DNA from: Reyranella sp. CPCC 100927
Lineage (GTDB): Bacteria > Pseudomonadota > Alphaproteobacteria > Reyranellales > Reyranellaceae
Length of the DNA: 64,000 bases
Assembly: GCF_007859315.1 (NCBI RefSeq)
Contig: NZ_VOHA01000017.1
Location: 62,001-126,000, forward strand
Direction of reading: 5' to 3'
Both the position numbers and the translations under genes were made by a program. Of this stretch, positions 53,246 through 62,927 are shown one piece after another. The notes under the pieces are model-generated. The model saw nothing but the letters and a program-made list of their open reading frames with translations. It was not told the origin of the DNA and made no database searches. The stretch's first letter is position 1; each line of letters begins with the position of its first letter.

Positions 53246-54874
53246 TCAGTGGTGCGCGGACGCCGAAATCTTCGGCAGCTCGTCATAGGTGTGGAATGCC
53301 GGCGGTGACGGCACCGTCCACTCCAACGTCGTTGCGCCCTCGCCCCAGTAGTTGGCGCCGACCTTGCGGCCCATCGTGAGCGTGTGGAACACCACGAACA
53401 CCCACCACAGGGTCGAGGCGAAGGAGATCAGCGCGCCGATCGAGGAGATCTCGTTCCACAGATGGAACGCATCGGGGTAGTCGATGTAGTGGCGCGGCAT
53501 GCCGGCCAGGCCCGAGAAGTGCATCGGGAAGAAGGCCAGGTTGACGCCGATGAACGTCGTCCAGAAGTGGATCTTGCCGAACGTCTCGTTGTACTGGCGG
53601 CCCGACATCTTGCCGATCCAGTAGTAGAAGCCGGCGAAGATACCGAACACGGCGCCCAGCGACAGCACGTAGTGGAAGTGCGCGATGACGTAATAGGTGT
53701 TGTGCAGCGCGATATCGACGCCGGCATTGGACAACACGACGCCCGTCACGCCGCCGACGGTGAACAGGAAGATCAGCCCCAGCGCCCACAGCATGGGTGT
53801 CGGGAACCGGATCGAGCCGCCCCACATGGTGGCGATCCAGCTGAAGATCTTCACACCCGTCGGCACGGCAATCACCATGGTCGCCGCCATGAAGTAGGCG
53901 CGGGTGTCGACGTCCATGCCGACCGTGAACATGTGATGCGCCCACACGACGAAGCCGACGACGCCGATCGCGACCATGGCGTAGGCCATGCCGAGATAGC
54001 CGAAGATCGGCTTGCGCGAGAAGGTCGAGACGATCTGGCTCACGATCCCGAACGCCGGCAGGATCATGATGTAGACTTCGGGGTGACCGAAGAACCAGAA
54101 CAGGTGCAGGAAGAGGATCGGGTCGCCACCACCGGCCGGGTTGAAGAAGCTGGTGCCGAAGTTGCGGTCGGTCAGCAGCATGGTGATGGCGCCAGCCAGC
54201 ACCGGCAGCGCCAGCAGCAGCAGGAACGCGGTCACCAGGATCGACCACACCATCAGCGGCATGCGGTGCAAGGTCATGCCCGGCGCGCGCATGTTGAAGA
54301 TGGTGGTGATGAAGTTCGCGGCGCCCAGGATCGAGCCGGCACCGGCCAAGTGCAGCGAGAAGATGGCGAAATCCATCGACGCGCCGGGATGCCCGGCCGA
54401 TGAACTGAGCGGCACATAGATCGTCCAGCCCGTGCCGACACCGCCGCCGATGAAGACGGACATGATCAGGCTCACGAAGCCAGCCACGGTGAGCCAGAAC
54501 GAGATGTTGTTCATGCGCGGGAACGCCATGTCAGGCGCGCCGATCATGATCGGGACGATCCAGTTGCCGAAGCCGCCGATCAGCGCCGGCATGACCACGA
54601 AGAACACCATGATCAGGCCGTGCGCCGTGACCATCGAGTTCCAGTGGTGGCCGGGGTTCTCGTGCCAGCCCATCAGCTGCACGCCGGGGTTCATCAGCTC
54701 CAGGCGCATGTAGACGGAAATGGCACCGCCGATCAGGCCGGCGCAGGCCGCCAGGATCATATAGAGCGTGCCGATGTCCTTGTGGTTGGTCGACAGGAAC
54801 CAACGGACAAAGAAACCCGGGGTATGGTCGTGGTGTTCGTGGGCGCCGTGTGCGGCGTGCGTTCCGGTAGCCAT
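53246..54874 (-). CDS. coxA: Cytochrome c oxidase subunit I
   Basis: Heme a / heme a3-CuB catalytic core, 542 residues, twelve membrane helices. Heme and copper ligands lie in [37 protein letters not shown] (with the proton-channel Glu and the crosslinking Tyr), [11 protein letters not shown], and [16 protein letters not shown]. Type A1 proton channel by the HPEVY motif. Follows coxB by 41 bases. Confidence 0.97.
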   Translation of the reverse strand: MATGTHAAHGAHEHHDHTPGFFVRWFLSTNHKDIGTLYMILAACAGLIGGAISVYMRLELMNPGVQLMGWHENPGHHWNSMVTAHGLIMVFFVVMPALIGGFGNWIVPIMIGAPDMAFPRMNNISFWLTVAGFVSLIMSVFIGGGVGTGWTIYVPLSSSAGHPGASMDFAIFSLHLAGAGSILGAANFITTIFNMRAPGMTLHRMPLMVWSILVTAFLLLLALPVLAGAITMLLTDRNFGTSFFNPAGGGDPILFLHLFWFFGHPEVYIMILPAFGIVSQIVSTFSRKPIFGYLGMAYAMVAIGVVGFVVWAHHMFTVGMDVDTRAYFMAATMVIAVPTGVKIFSWIATMWGGSIRFPTPMLWALGLIFLFTVGGVTGVVLSNAGVDIALHNTYYVIAHFHYVLSLGAVFGIFAGFYYWIGKMSGRQYNETFGKIHFWTTFIGVNLAFFPMHFSGLAGMPRHYIDYPDAFHLWNEISSIGALISFASTLWWVFVVFHTLTMGRKVGANYWGEGATTLEWTVPSPPAFHTYDELPKISASAHH

Positions 54875-54915
54875 GGGCGACTTCCTTCGGTTACGCGAAC
54901 TCGGGGCAGCGCGCC

Positions 54916-55797
54916 TTAGCGCGCCGGGTTGGCAACAGGGTTGGCGGCGGCGACATCGGTCGCCGGTGCCGCGGCGGCGCTCTTACCCTGCGAGGCCACC
55001 CATTTATCGAACTCGGCCTTGGACACGGCCTTCACTGCGATCGGCATGTAGGCATGGTCCTTGCCGCAGATCTGCGAGCACTGGCCGTAGTACAGCCCCT
55101 CCTTCAGGACGCTGAACCATGTCTCGTTGGTACGGCCGATGACGGCATCCTGCTTGACGCCGAATGCCGGGACCGCCCACGAGTGCATGACGTCCGTCGA
55201 GGTGATCAGCACGCGCACGTTGGTGTTGGCGGGAACCACCAGCGGGCTGTCAGTCGCCAGCAGGCGCGGACGATCCCGCTTTTCGGTCTCGGAGAACTTC
55301 TTCCAGTCCTCCTCGGGGACCATGCGGCTGTCGATCGCCTCGATCTTCAGATCGGGATACTCGTAGGTCCAATACCACTGGTGCGCCGTCACCTTGATCG
55401 TTAGGCCGGCCTCCTTGGTGCGGTCCATGAAGTACAGCAGGCGGAACGACGGGATCGCGAGGCCGACCAGGATCACGACGGGGATGACCGTCCACGCCAC
55501 TTCGATCAAGGTATTGTGCGTCGTCGTCGTGGGTGTCGGGTTCGCCGATTCGCGGAACTTGACGATCACGTAGATCATCAGCGCCAGCACGAACAGCGTA
55601 ATCGCGCCGATGATCCAGAGCAGGACGGTATGCAACCACACCAGCTCCGCCATCACGGGCGTTGCCGGCTCATGCAAGTTCATCTGGCCGCGGTGCGGCA
55701 GATCAACGAACTCCGCCCACGCACCACCGGCGAACAGGCTCGCAAGGCCCAGTCCGAACAGACCCGCGAGGGCCCACGTACGCGTCCTGCCCATCAT
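54916..55797 (-). CDS. coxB: Cytochrome c oxidase subunit II
   Basis: A 293-residue protein with signal peptide ([20 protein letters not shown]), two membrane hairpin helices ([27 protein letters not shown] in parts) and the periplasmic CuA domain. CuA ligands: His in [15 protein letters not shown]-like [12 protein letters not shown], and Cys-Cys-His-Met in [12 protein letters not shown]. The position between the cysteines usually held by Glu is Gln here. C-terminus Ala/Pro-rich. First gene of the cox operon; 217 bases separate it from the membrane-protein gene behind it. Confidence 0.96.
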   Translation of the reverse strand: MMGRTRTWALAGLFGLGLASLFAGGAWAEFVDLPHRGQMNLHEPATPVMAELVWLHTVLLWIIGAITLFVLALMIYVIVKFRESANPTPTTTTHNTLIEVAWTVIPVVILVGLAIPSFRLLYFMDRTKEAGLTIKVTAHQWYWTYEYPDLKIEAIDSRMVPEEDWKKFSETEKRDRPRLLATDSPLVVPANTNVRVLITSTDVMHSWAVPAFGVKQDAVIGRTNETWFSVLKEGLYYGQCSQICGKDHAYMPIAVKAVSKAEFDKWVASQGKSAAAAPATDVAAANPVANPAR

Positions 55798-56014
55798 TCC
55801 TGCACGCTCCCGCTCTCCCCCGCCGCCAAGACGCCGCCAGTCATGGCGTGCCTTGCCGCACGGCCCTACAAAGACGCGGGTTATCTAGCAGAACCCATTG
55901 ACGGACGTAATGGTTTTTCATCCCCGACAACCGTGCGGCAGCCCGCCGCAGTAATGCCCGCGCCGAAGCCTCGGGGTTGCCATGCGAAACAGGTCTATCT
56001 GCGCCGCGTCGACG

Positions 56015-56581
56015 TCAACGACCGCCCACCGCCAGCACCCGGCGCCGTTTGAGCAGGACGACGATAAAAATGAGTGCGGCAACCGCTATGCCGACGAAAA
56101 CCACGCCCAGAGCCAGGGCGATCGTGGCCAGCAAACCGCTGACAAAGCCGGTCCCGACAGCCAGAACGGTCTGCGGCTGCTGGCGCCCGTCCTCGTAGGC
56201 GGCTTCGAGCCTGTAAGTGCCGGGGGCGTCAACATCGAACGCCAGGACCGAGGTCCCCGAGCGACCGCCGAAATCATAGCGCGACGAACCGCCGGGCCGT
56301 CTGGTGGCGATCTCGCGGCCGGTGGCCGCGGATCGGACGGTGACCCGTAAGCCGGAAACGCTGGGAGCCGTATAGACGCGGCCGTCGACCGTGCTGATGC
56401 GTTCGTGGAAGATCGTGTAACTGCCGGCCTGCTTCAGGTCCAGATCGCCACTGCCTGGCACCACGACCTGCACCAGGCCGGCGCCGACGTTCCCGATCCG
56501 CGATACGGCGAGCCAGACCGCGCCGGCCACGGACGCGATCAAAATCGCCGCCGCAACGACGTACCACACACGACTGGGCAT
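56015..56581 (-). CDS. Membrane protein of unknown function
   Basis: A 188-residue protein with an N-terminal membrane segment (VWYVVAAAILIASVAGAVWLAV), a beta-rich exposed domain (LVQVVVPGSGDLDLKQAGSYT, FDVDAPGTYRLEAAYEDG) and a C-terminal anchor (GLLATIALALGVVFVGIAVAALIFIVVLLKRRR in parts). The exposed domain resembles carbohydrate- or protein-binding beta sandwiches only loosely. Start ATG 56581 after GGGGAG. Behind it in the same direction is the cox operon, so it may be transcribed into it. I recognise no family. Confidence 0.65.
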   Translation of the reverse strand: MPSRVWYVVAAAILIASVAGAVWLAVSRIGNVGAGLVQVVVPGSGDLDLKQAGSYTIFHERISTVDGRVYTAPSVSGLRVTVRSAATGREIATRRPGGSSRYDFGGRSGTSVLAFDVDAPGTYRLEAAYEDGRQQPQTVLAVGTGFVSGLLATIALALGVVFVGIAVAALIFIVVLLKRRRVLAVGGR

Positions 56582-56722
56582 TCGTATGCTCCCCTCCCCC
56601 GCCAGCACCGCGCGCCGGATCACTTCACTGTAACACCGCATGCCGGCGCCGACACCGCGTCGCGCGTCCATTCATGGACGCAGCGGCGTCGAGCACCTAT
56701 GTTCGGTGCAGCAGGAGGTCCC

Positions 56723-58159
56723 ATGTCTCAGCATCTCACGACCGCCGACAAACTATTCTTCCAGCGCGCCGGTCTGGACCGCGATCGGACCGAACGGATC
56801 GTGCGTGATGCGCTGGCCGGTGCCGACGACGGCGAGCTCTTCCTCGAATACGTCCAAAGCGAAGGCCTTGCCTGGGACGACGGCAAACTGAAGAGCGCCA
56901 GCTTCGATACCACGCAGGGCTTCGGGCTGCGCGCCGTATCGGGCGAAACCACCGGCTATGCGCATGCCTCGGCGCTGGACGAGAACGCCGTGGCGCGCGC
57001 GGCCGACACCGTGAAGGCAGTGCGTACCGGTCGCGGCGGCACGTCGAGCGACGGGCCGCGGGGCACCAATGCCCTGCTCTACACGGACGACAATCCGATT
57101 GCCGGTATCGATTTCGAGGCGAAGGTCAAGCTGCTGGCCGAGATCGATGCCTACGCCCGTGCCACCGAGCCATCGTTGCGCCAGGTATCGGCGTCGCTGG
57201 CCGCCTCGTGGCAGGTGGTGGAAATCATTCGTGCCGATGGCCAGCGCGTCGCCGACGTGCGCCCGCTGGTGCGGCTCAACGTCTCGGTTGTCGCCGCGCG
57301 CGGCGATCGCATGGAAACCGGGTCGTGCGGCAGCGGCGGCCGCACCGCCTACGGCGAAATCTTCAATCCCGATTACTGGAAGGACCAGACCGACGAGGCG
57401 ATCCACCAGGCGCTGGTCAACCTCGATTCGGTCGACGCGCCCGCCGGTGAGATGCCGGTGGTGCTTGGCCCGGGCTGGTCGGGCGTGCTGTGGCACGAGG
57501 CCGTCGGCCATGGCCTGGAAGGCGACTTCCACCGCAAGAAGACATCGGTGTTCACCCGCCTGATGGGCGAAATGATCGCCTCGCCGGGAGTCACCGTGGT
57601 CGATGACGGCACAATGCGCGACCGTCGCGGCTCCTTGACGGTCGACGACGAAGGCACGCCGACCGAACGCACCGTCCTGATCGAGGACGGCAAGCTGGTC
57701 GGGCTGATGCAGGACCGCATGAACGCGCGACTGATGGGCATGCGCCCGACCGGCAACGGCCGACGCCAGAGCCACGCCCATCAGCCGATGCCGCGCATGA
57801 CCAACACCATCATGCTGGCCGGCAACCGCCATCCCGACGAGATCATCAGCTCCGTCAAGCGCGGCCTTTATGCGGTGAATTTCGGCGGCGGCCAGGTCGA
57901 CATCACCAGCGGCAAGTTCGTCTTTTCCTGCACCGAAGCCTACATGATCGAGGACGGCCGCGTCGGTGCGCCGGTGAAGGGCGCGACCCTGATCGGGGCC
58001 GGTGCCGAGGCGCTGACCAAGATCGGCATGATCGGCAGCGATCTGGAACTCGATCTCGGCGTCGGGACCTGCGGCAAGGAGGGCCAGGGGGTGCCGGTGG
58101 GCGTCGGCCAGCCAACCTTGCGGCTCGACTCGCTGACGGTGGGCGGTACGCGGGCCTAG
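56723..58159 (+). CDS. tldD: Metalloprotease TldD
   Basis: Subunit of the TldD/TldE zinc protease, 478 residues. The zinc motif is WHEAVGHGLEGDF (HExxxH). Other marks are MEGDFHRKKTSVFT-like FHRKKTSVF, GRRQSHAHQPMPRMTNT and INFGGGQVDITSGKFVF-like FGGGQVDITSG. The start ATG 56723 has GGAGG at the right distance; the longer open frame from 56405 is antisense shadow. Function in peptide/antibiotic-precursor processing is known for other bacteria. TldE is not in the window. Confidence 0.92.
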   Translation: MSQHLTTADKLFFQRAGLDRDRTERIVRDALAGADDGELFLEYVQSEGLAWDDGKLKSASFDTTQGFGLRAVSGETTGYAHASALDENAVARAADTVKAVRTGRGGTSSDGPRGTNALLYTDDNPIAGIDFEAKVKLLAEIDAYARATEPSLRQVSASLAASWQVVEIIRADGQRVADVRPLVRLNVSVVAARGDRMETGSCGSGGRTAYGEIFNPDYWKDQTDEAIHQALVNLDSVDAPAGEMPVVLGPGWSGVLWHEAVGHGLEGDFHRKKTSVFTRLMGEMIASPGVTVVDDGTMRDRRGSLTVDDEGTPTERTVLIEDGKLVGLMQDRMNARLMGMRPTGNGRRQSHAHQPMPRMTNTIMLAGNRHPDEIISSVKRGLYAVNFGGGQVDITSGKFVFSCTEAYMIEDGRVGAPVKGATLIGAGAEALTKIGMIGSDLELDLGVGTCGKEGQGVPVGVGQPTLRLDSLTVGGTRA

Positions 58160-58183
58160 CTGACCAAGAGGAAATTTGCACTC

Positions 58184-58212
58184 TTGTCGTTATTATCGCT
58201 TCGTTGTAGAAT
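58184..58212 (+). promoter_or_regulatory. Sigma-70 type promoter of the 140-residue gene
   Basis: TTGTCG (58184-58189) and TAGAAT (58207-58212) with a 17-base spacer, in an unusually AT-rich stretch for this window. The start codon follows 36 bases after the -10. Confidence 0.6.
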
Positions 58213-58248
58213 TGAGCGTTCGCTTCTTTTCTGCAACGAGGCGCCGAG

Positions 58249-58671
58249 ATGTCCTACAAGGTCAACCCATTCTACAACATCGACTCGCCCGTCGGTGCGG
58301 GGCAGGCCAACAAGGCGGATGATGTCAGCCTGGTCCAATACCTTCTATTGAAGGTCGCCAGCCGGACGGCGGGCAAATGGACGCCGCCGGCAACCCCGTT
58401 GGCCGCCAACGGCACCTATACGCCGGCTCTCGGCGAATGGATCAAGTCGTACCAGGCGATCGTCAAGGCGGTACAAGATGGCGTGGTGCACCCTCAGGTC
58501 AACCCGCACTGGAAGCACTACGGCACGCTCGTTTCGCTGAACGCCAGCTATCGCAACAATTTCGGCGCCGCCCGACACGACAATCTGGCCGCCGAGCCCG
58601 ACCTGCCGGCCAGTCTGCGTCTGACCCTGAGTGCCGCCAAGTCAAAACCCGACATGGGTACGACGGCCTGA
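58249..58671 (+). CDS. Small protein of unknown function, peptidoglycan-binding-like
   Basis: A 140-residue protein without signal peptide. The start YKVNPFYNIDSPVGAGQANKADDVSLVQYLL and the segment NGTYTPALGEWIKSYQ resemble the packing of peptidoglycan-binding (PGBD) helices, where a D-V-x-x-V-Q-x-L pattern is typical. The rest is unassigned. It has its own AT-rich promoter region. It faces the exported-protein gene at 58693. Evidence for PG binding is weak. Confidence 0.5.
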   Translation: MSYKVNPFYNIDSPVGAGQANKADDVSLVQYLLLKVASRTAGKWTPPATPLAANGTYTPALGEWIKSYQAIVKAVQDGVVHPQVNPHWKHYGTLVSLNASYRNNFGAARHDNLAAEPDLPASLRLTLSAAKSKPDMGTTA

Positions 58672-58692
58672 ACGTTTGCGATTCGCCGATGA

Positions 58693-59241
58693 TCAGCGGG
58701 TTTCAGATACCTTGAAGGAGTCGACAAAGCGCTTGGCGGCGGCCTTGGCCGTATCATCGGCGGCATATGACGCCAGCAGCCGGTAGAGGCGGTTCTTGAC
58801 CAGGACCGTGCGCATCATCACGCCGTCGCCCTTCTCCGTTTCGATGTCGAGCGCATAGCCGTCCCAACCCTCCAGGGTGAACGCCTCGTCGCGGATGTAT
58901 TTGTACTTGTCCTTGGGAAAGGCTTTTTCCGCGACCCCCCGGCCCAGTTCGAGCACCATGGCCTTGCTGTCCTGCAGGCGCGGAAAGTCGGGCTTGTAGT
59001 CGATATGGTCGAAATCGAAATTCTGCCCGTTCAGCGCCGCCTGATAGACCGTCCGTGGACCGGCATACCACGCCTCCTTCTCATCGGCGGTGGCGCGCTC
59101 GACAGGCGCCGGCATTTCGACCTTGAACCGCAGGTCGGGCGCGATCACGTCCGTCCACGTCTGGGCAGCTGCCGACGACATCCAGGCGACACCGACAAGA
59201 AGCAACAGGCCCGCCACGACACGGCGATACGACGTCAGCAT
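58693..59241 (-). CDS. Exported protein of unknown function, paralogue of the next gene
   Basis: A 182-residue protein with signal peptide (VVAGLLLLVGVAWMSSAAAQ). The mature domain ends with AAKRFVDSFKVSETR; the tandem gene ends NVKAFLESFKPLRR, and both show a related strand pattern, suggesting a duplicated periplasmic domain. Start ATG 59241 after GGGAGATCG. No family recognised. Confidence 0.65.
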   Translation of the reverse strand: MLTSYRRVVAGLLLLVGVAWMSSAAAQTWTDVIAPDLRFKVEMPAPVERATADEKEAWYAGPRTVYQAALNGQNFDFDHIDYKPDFPRLQDSKAMVLELGRGVAEKAFPKDKYKYIRDEAFTLEGWDGYALDIETEKGDGVMMRTVLVKNRLYRLLASYAADDTAKAAAKRFVDSFKVSETR

Positions 59242-59269
59242 GCACGATCTCCCAAACGCGGCGGCAAGG

Positions 59270-59812
59270 TCACCGGCGCAGCGGCTTGAACGACTCGAGG
59301 AAGGCCTTCACGTTCCCGTCGGCTTCGTCCCACTGCTTGGCTTCGATGAAGGCCTCGACACGATAGACGTTGCCGCTGGTCACGCAAATACGTCCCGCGT
59401 ACACAAGGTCGTTCGGCAAGCGGGCTTTCAAGACCCGGCCCGGCACGCCTTCGCCGCAATCCTGCGCCTCGTCCTGCTCGACTTTCTCCGGTTTCATGCC
59501 GTTCAGAACACGCTTCGCCGTGGCCTCGACGACTGCCGGCGCTGCTTGTCCGGCGCGCATTCCGGCGGGCCAGCGGATCGCGATGACGCTGAACGACTGC
59601 TGTGGGTTGCCCGTCACATAGTAACCGGCCGGCCGGCCGTCTTCGCGCCACTCGCGCGCCTTCACGGCATTGGGCACGCGCACGACGAAGCCGTCATCGT
59701 TCTCGCGATACTCGCGCCATGTCGACACCGGCGGCAACAGCCCGAGCTGGGCACACACGGACTGCGGCAACGCCAGAAGCGGCAAAGCAATCAAAGCCCA
59801 CGTCGGTCGCAA
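59270..59812 (-). CDS. Exported protein of unknown function
   Basis: A 180-residue protein from a TTG at 59812, chosen because GGAGGG stands six bases before it; a GTG at 59833 is the alternative. Signal peptide PTWALIALPLLALPQSVCAQ. The mature domain has two cysteines (AQDCGEG and GRICVTSG) and ends FLESFKPLRR, like its neighbour. It is 28 bases upstream of the paralogue on the same strand, one transcript. Confidence 0.6.
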   Translation of the reverse strand: MRPTWALIALPLLALPQSVCAQLGLLPPVSTWREYRENDDGFVVRVPNAVKAREWREDGRPAGYYVTGNPQQSFSVIAIRWPAGMRAGQAAPAVVEATAKRVLNGMKPEKVEQDEAQDCGEGVPGRVLKARLPNDLVYAGRICVTSGNVYRVEAFIEAKQWDEADGNVKAFLESFKPLRR

Positions 59813-59898
59813 TATCGTCCCTCCACGCCTCACGTCCGCGCTACCTCAGCCCGGAGCACGGATCAACACTCTACTACGTGATCGGATAGGGCAACGGA

Positions 59899-61194
59899 TC
59901 AGGTGGTGGACGCCCGCGTCGGCTGCCGCAGCCGCCAAGCCAGTACGGCTGCGAGCGCGAACGCCATCACGACGCACAGCAGAACGACCGACAGGGCAAG
60001 CCCGTGTCCGCCGTAGTCAACCAGCGCCGCATGGACGGCCGGCGCCACGGCGGTGCTGAACAGCGCCGGTGCCGTCATGGCGCCGATCAGGGCGCCGTAG
60101 CCGCGGGTACCGAACAGCACGAGCGGCACGATGCCGCGCACGATCGTGATCAACCCGTTGGAGGCACCCTGCAGGAAGGCGAAGGTGGCAGCGCAGACCA
60201 GCAGCGGCAGGCCGGCCAGCGCCAGCAATGCCACCGGTGTCAGGCCGATCGCGATCAGGCAGAGAGTCATCGGCTGCAGGCGGGCGGCGAACAGGATTTC
60301 CCACAGGCGGGCTGCCACCTGCCCGACGCCGCGCAACGTTGCCAATGAGACGGCAACGGCCGCGGTCAAGCCGAACACGACCAGCGTATCCACGAGGTGC
60401 GCCGAGAGCGCCGCGTTGGAATACATGAAGAGCGCGAAGCAAAGCATCAGCACGATGCGGGCGAAGCGACGCTCACCCGGCGCCAGCGTGCCCGCCGCCT
60501 GTGCCGGCGGCGGATCGCCCTCGGCTGTTGCCGCCGGTACCGAATTCGACGGCAACAGCGCATGCAGCGGCAGGCAGACAAACAGGTTCAGCAGGGCAAA
60601 AATGCCGAATGTCGCTCGCCAGCCGAACGCATCGACCAATGCCCAGCCGACGGGCCAGAACACCGTCGAGGCAAAGCCGCCATAGAGCGTCAGGATCGAA
60701 ATGGCGCGGCGCGCTTCGGGGCCGGTCGCGCGGGCGAGCGTGGCGAATGCCGCCTCATAGAGCACCAGCCGCATCGCGAGGCCCAGGATCACCCATGCCG
60801 CCCAGTACATCGTGACGCTTGTCGCGACACCGGCCACGGCCAACCCCAGCGCCGCCACACCGGAGCCGGCGGCCATCGTCCAGCGGCCGCCGAACCGGTC
60901 GATCATGCGCCCGACCGGCTGGGCCAGCAGCGCGCCTAAAACCAGGGCGAAGGAGAAAGCGCCGAAGACGGTCGTCTTCGACCAACCCATGTCGGCGGCG
61001 ACCGGTGTCGCCAGCACCGTCGGGGCATAGAAAGTGGTGCCCCAGCTCACGATCTGCGTGATACCCAGCACATTCACGGCGCGCCGTGCGCCGGCCGCTG
61101 GAATCAATGCCGACAGTCGTCCCCGTAATACTGCAGTCCGCAACCCGGACACCTTGCTGAAGGCGCTGACGCTCAAGGCGTCACCGCGCAGCAT
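59899..61194 (-). CDS. MFS transporter
   Basis: Membrane transporter of 431 residues with about twelve hydrophobic segments. N-terminal GITQIVSWGTTFYAPTVLATPV, then QPVGRMIDRFGGRWTM (motif A), FASTVFWPVGWALVDAFGWR and the C-terminal half ending with IGAMTAPALFSTAVAPAVHAALVDYGG. The substrate cannot be told. The start ATG 61194 overlaps the GNAT gene stop by 14 bases, so co-translated. A start inside the first membrane segment region is possible. Confidence 0.8.
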   Translation of the reverse strand: MLRGDALSVSAFSKVSGLRTAVLRGRLSALIPAAGARRAVNVLGITQIVSWGTTFYAPTVLATPVAADMGWSKTTVFGAFSFALVLGALLAQPVGRMIDRFGGRWTMAAGSGVAALGLAVAGVATSVTMYWAAWVILGLAMRLVLYEAAFATLARATGPEARRAISILTLYGGFASTVFWPVGWALVDAFGWRATFGIFALLNLFVCLPLHALLPSNSVPAATAEGDPPPAQAAGTLAPGERRFARIVLMLCFALFMYSNAALSAHLVDTLVVFGLTAAVAVSLATLRGVGQVAARLWEILFAARLQPMTLCLIAIGLTPVALLALAGLPLLVCAATFAFLQGASNGLITIVRGIVPLVLFGTRGYGALIGAMTAPALFSTAVAPAVHAALVDYGGHGLALSVVLLCVVMAFALAAVLAWRLRQPTRASTT

Positions 61195-61921
61195 CAAGAT
61201 CGCATTGCATCAGCGTTGTGTCGACCCAGCGATCGAATTTGAAGCCAACGCCCTCGAGCACACCGATCAGGCGAAATCCCAGACGCCGGTGGAGGGCCAC
61301 CGACGCAGGGCTGTTGTCGCCGATAACGGCAATCACCCGCCGGCAGCCGCAGGCCGTACAGCGGGCGAGCAACGCCGCGAGCAGCGCCGCACCGACCCCG
61401 CGGCCATGCCAATCCTGGTCGATGTAGACGGAGTTCTCGACCGTGTAGCGATAGGCAGCACGCGGCCGATAGGGGCCAGCATAGCAGTAGCCGATCACCG
61501 CACCCTCGCACTCGGCCACGAGATAGGGCAATCCACGCCCCAGCACGTCGCGGCGCCGCCGCGCCACCTCCGCGACGGACGGCGGCTCCTCTTCGAACGA
61601 GGCCGCACCATGCAGCACGTGATGAGCGTAGATTCGCTGGATTGCCGGCAGATCGGCATCTGTCGAATCCCGCACGCGCGGGGCGATGGTCGGGTGGCTC
61701 GCCTGCTTCGGCGCTACGGCATCGTTCATATGGCTCGATCCTGCTTCGCACGTTTCCCATTGCCGATCCGAGAGCGGCCGGCCGGCGATCGCCTCGCGCC
61801 GGCTGATGCCGACGTCGCGCAGCAGGCGCTCGTCCAATTCCCTCAGCACCTGTAGCTGCCGCCATCGAGACCGTGGAGAAAGTGCAAAGTAACGCCACGC
61901 CTCTACGAGCCACGCCGCCAT
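61181..61921 (-). CDS. DUF1127-like domain fused to a GNAT acetyltransferase
   Basis: A 246-residue protein. Residues 1-50 (YFALSPRSRWRQLQVLREL and LDERLLRDVGISRREAI) match the short DUF1127 regulator-like domain, normally a free protein of 45-60 residues. Residues 80-246 are a GNAT acetyltransferase of the phosphinothricin-acetyltransferase-like group: DLPAIQRIYAHHVLHGAASFEEEPP, YVENSVY-like TVENSVYIDQDWHGRGVGAALL, IAVIGDNSPASVALHRRLGF. The frame is unbroken between them. GNAT could also start at ATG 61729 (AGGATC upstream). It is followed by an MFS gene, possible resistance or detox unit. Confidence 0.75.
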   Translation of the reverse strand: MAAWLVEAWRYFALSPRSRWRQLQVLRELDERLLRDVGISRREAIAGRPLSDRQWETCEAGSSHMNDAVAPKQASHPTIAPRVRDSTDADLPAIQRIYAHHVLHGAASFEEEPPSVAEVARRRRDVLGRGLPYLVAECEGAVIGYCYAGPYRPRAAYRYTVENSVYIDQDWHGRGVGAALLAALLARCTACGCRRVIAVIGDNSPASVALHRRLGFRLIGVLEGVGFKFDRWVDTTLMQCDLDAAR

Positions 61922-62050
61922 ACCGCCCTCGAACGCGGTGGGCCATCGACAGCTGACGACTACCCCGCGTCGGCGACGACCATGCGCGTACCCGATCTAA
62001 AAGGAAAATTTATTGTCTTTATGCAGATGATTTAAAAAACTTTGCCAACA

Positions 62051-62515
62051 TCAGCCGGCTGCATCGAGGTCCTTCACCATCAGCCAGGTTGACCCATCGT
62101 CGCGCGGCTCGTAGGCCAATACGCGATAGCCCAGCCGCTCGTAGAATGATCGAGCGCCCAGCGCCGCCGACAGACGCAGCGTGCGTACACCCTTGCCGAT
62201 GGCGCGAGCCTCCAGGTGATCGACCAGGTACCGGCCGATGCCCTGGCCGTGGCGCTCGACGGCAACGAACAAGGAATAGAGTTTATCGCCACGCAGGCTG
62301 ACGGTACCGGCGATCCGCCCGCCGACTTCGCCAATGAACACCTCGCGCTCGGCCATGCGACGCGAGACCATCGCCGGCGAGGAGTTGGCGCAGATGCGAT
62401 CGATGATTTCGGGCTCATAGTCGGCCACGTTGCCGTGGCGGACGGCCTGCTGGATCAAATCGCTGATGGCCGCCGCATCGTCTGACGTGGCGGCGCGGAT
62501 CGGAATTGGGATCAT
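62051..62515 (-). CDS. GNAT-family N-acetyltransferase
   Basis: A 154-residue acetyltransferase. The N-terminal RAATSDDAAAISDLIQQAVRHG, the acetyl-CoA pyrophosphate loop VERHGQGIGRYLVDHLEARA and the C-terminal ARSFYERLGYRVL are typical. Substrate unknown. Start ATG 62515. It is 129 bases from the DUF1127-GNAT gene; the gap is AT-rich and may hold the promoter of that gene. Confidence 0.85.
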   Translation of the reverse strand: MIPIPIRAATSDDAAAISDLIQQAVRHGNVADYEPEIIDRICANSSPAMVSRRMAEREVFIGEVGGRIAGTVSLRGDKLYSLFVAVERHGQGIGRYLVDHLEARAIGKGVRTLRLSAALGARSFYERLGYRVLAYEPRDDGSTWLMVKDLDAAG

Positions 62516-62693
62516 GACGCCAGCCTATCACGATGACGCACGTCGCTGTTTGAACCCGGGCATGCACAGTCTGCCCTTCGCTTGTCACAAGATTTCAATG
62601 CGATTGTCGTATGATGATCGCCAGCGGGGAACGATTCATGGAACGTCCATCCGGTCTGCTGCGTTGGCAGGCCATATCGGAATGGAGTCGGGC

Positions 62694-62927
62694 ATGACCG
62701 CTCAGTCCCCAGTCGTGACAGGTCCTCCAGCCCTGGCGCGGCGTCGGCTGGCGCGCCGGCTGTCGCACGACACGCCACTGGCACCGCTATGTTGGCTCGT
62801 TGCCGCCGCCGGCTTGGCGGGCTCCTACTGGCTGGAACCGCTGGCATTGCAAGCGGCGTCCTGCCTCGTCGGCCTGCTTGGCGCGCTCGTTGCCCTCGTC
62901 CTGACGCTCACCGTCAACGATCGCTAA
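62694..62927 (+). CDS. Small membrane protein
   Basis: A 77-residue protein with a basic, cytosolic N-terminus (ARRRLARRLSHD) and two hydrophobic segments (LCWLVAAAGLAGSYWL and AASCLVGLLGALVALVLTLTV). Start ATG 62694 with GGAG at a good distance. The stop codon overlaps the stop of the convergent monooxygenase gene on the other strand by two bases. No family recognised. Confidence 0.6.
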   Translation: MTAQSPVVTGPPALARRRLARRLSHDTPLAPLCWLVAAAGLAGSYWLEPLALQAASCLVGLLGALVALVLTLTVNDR

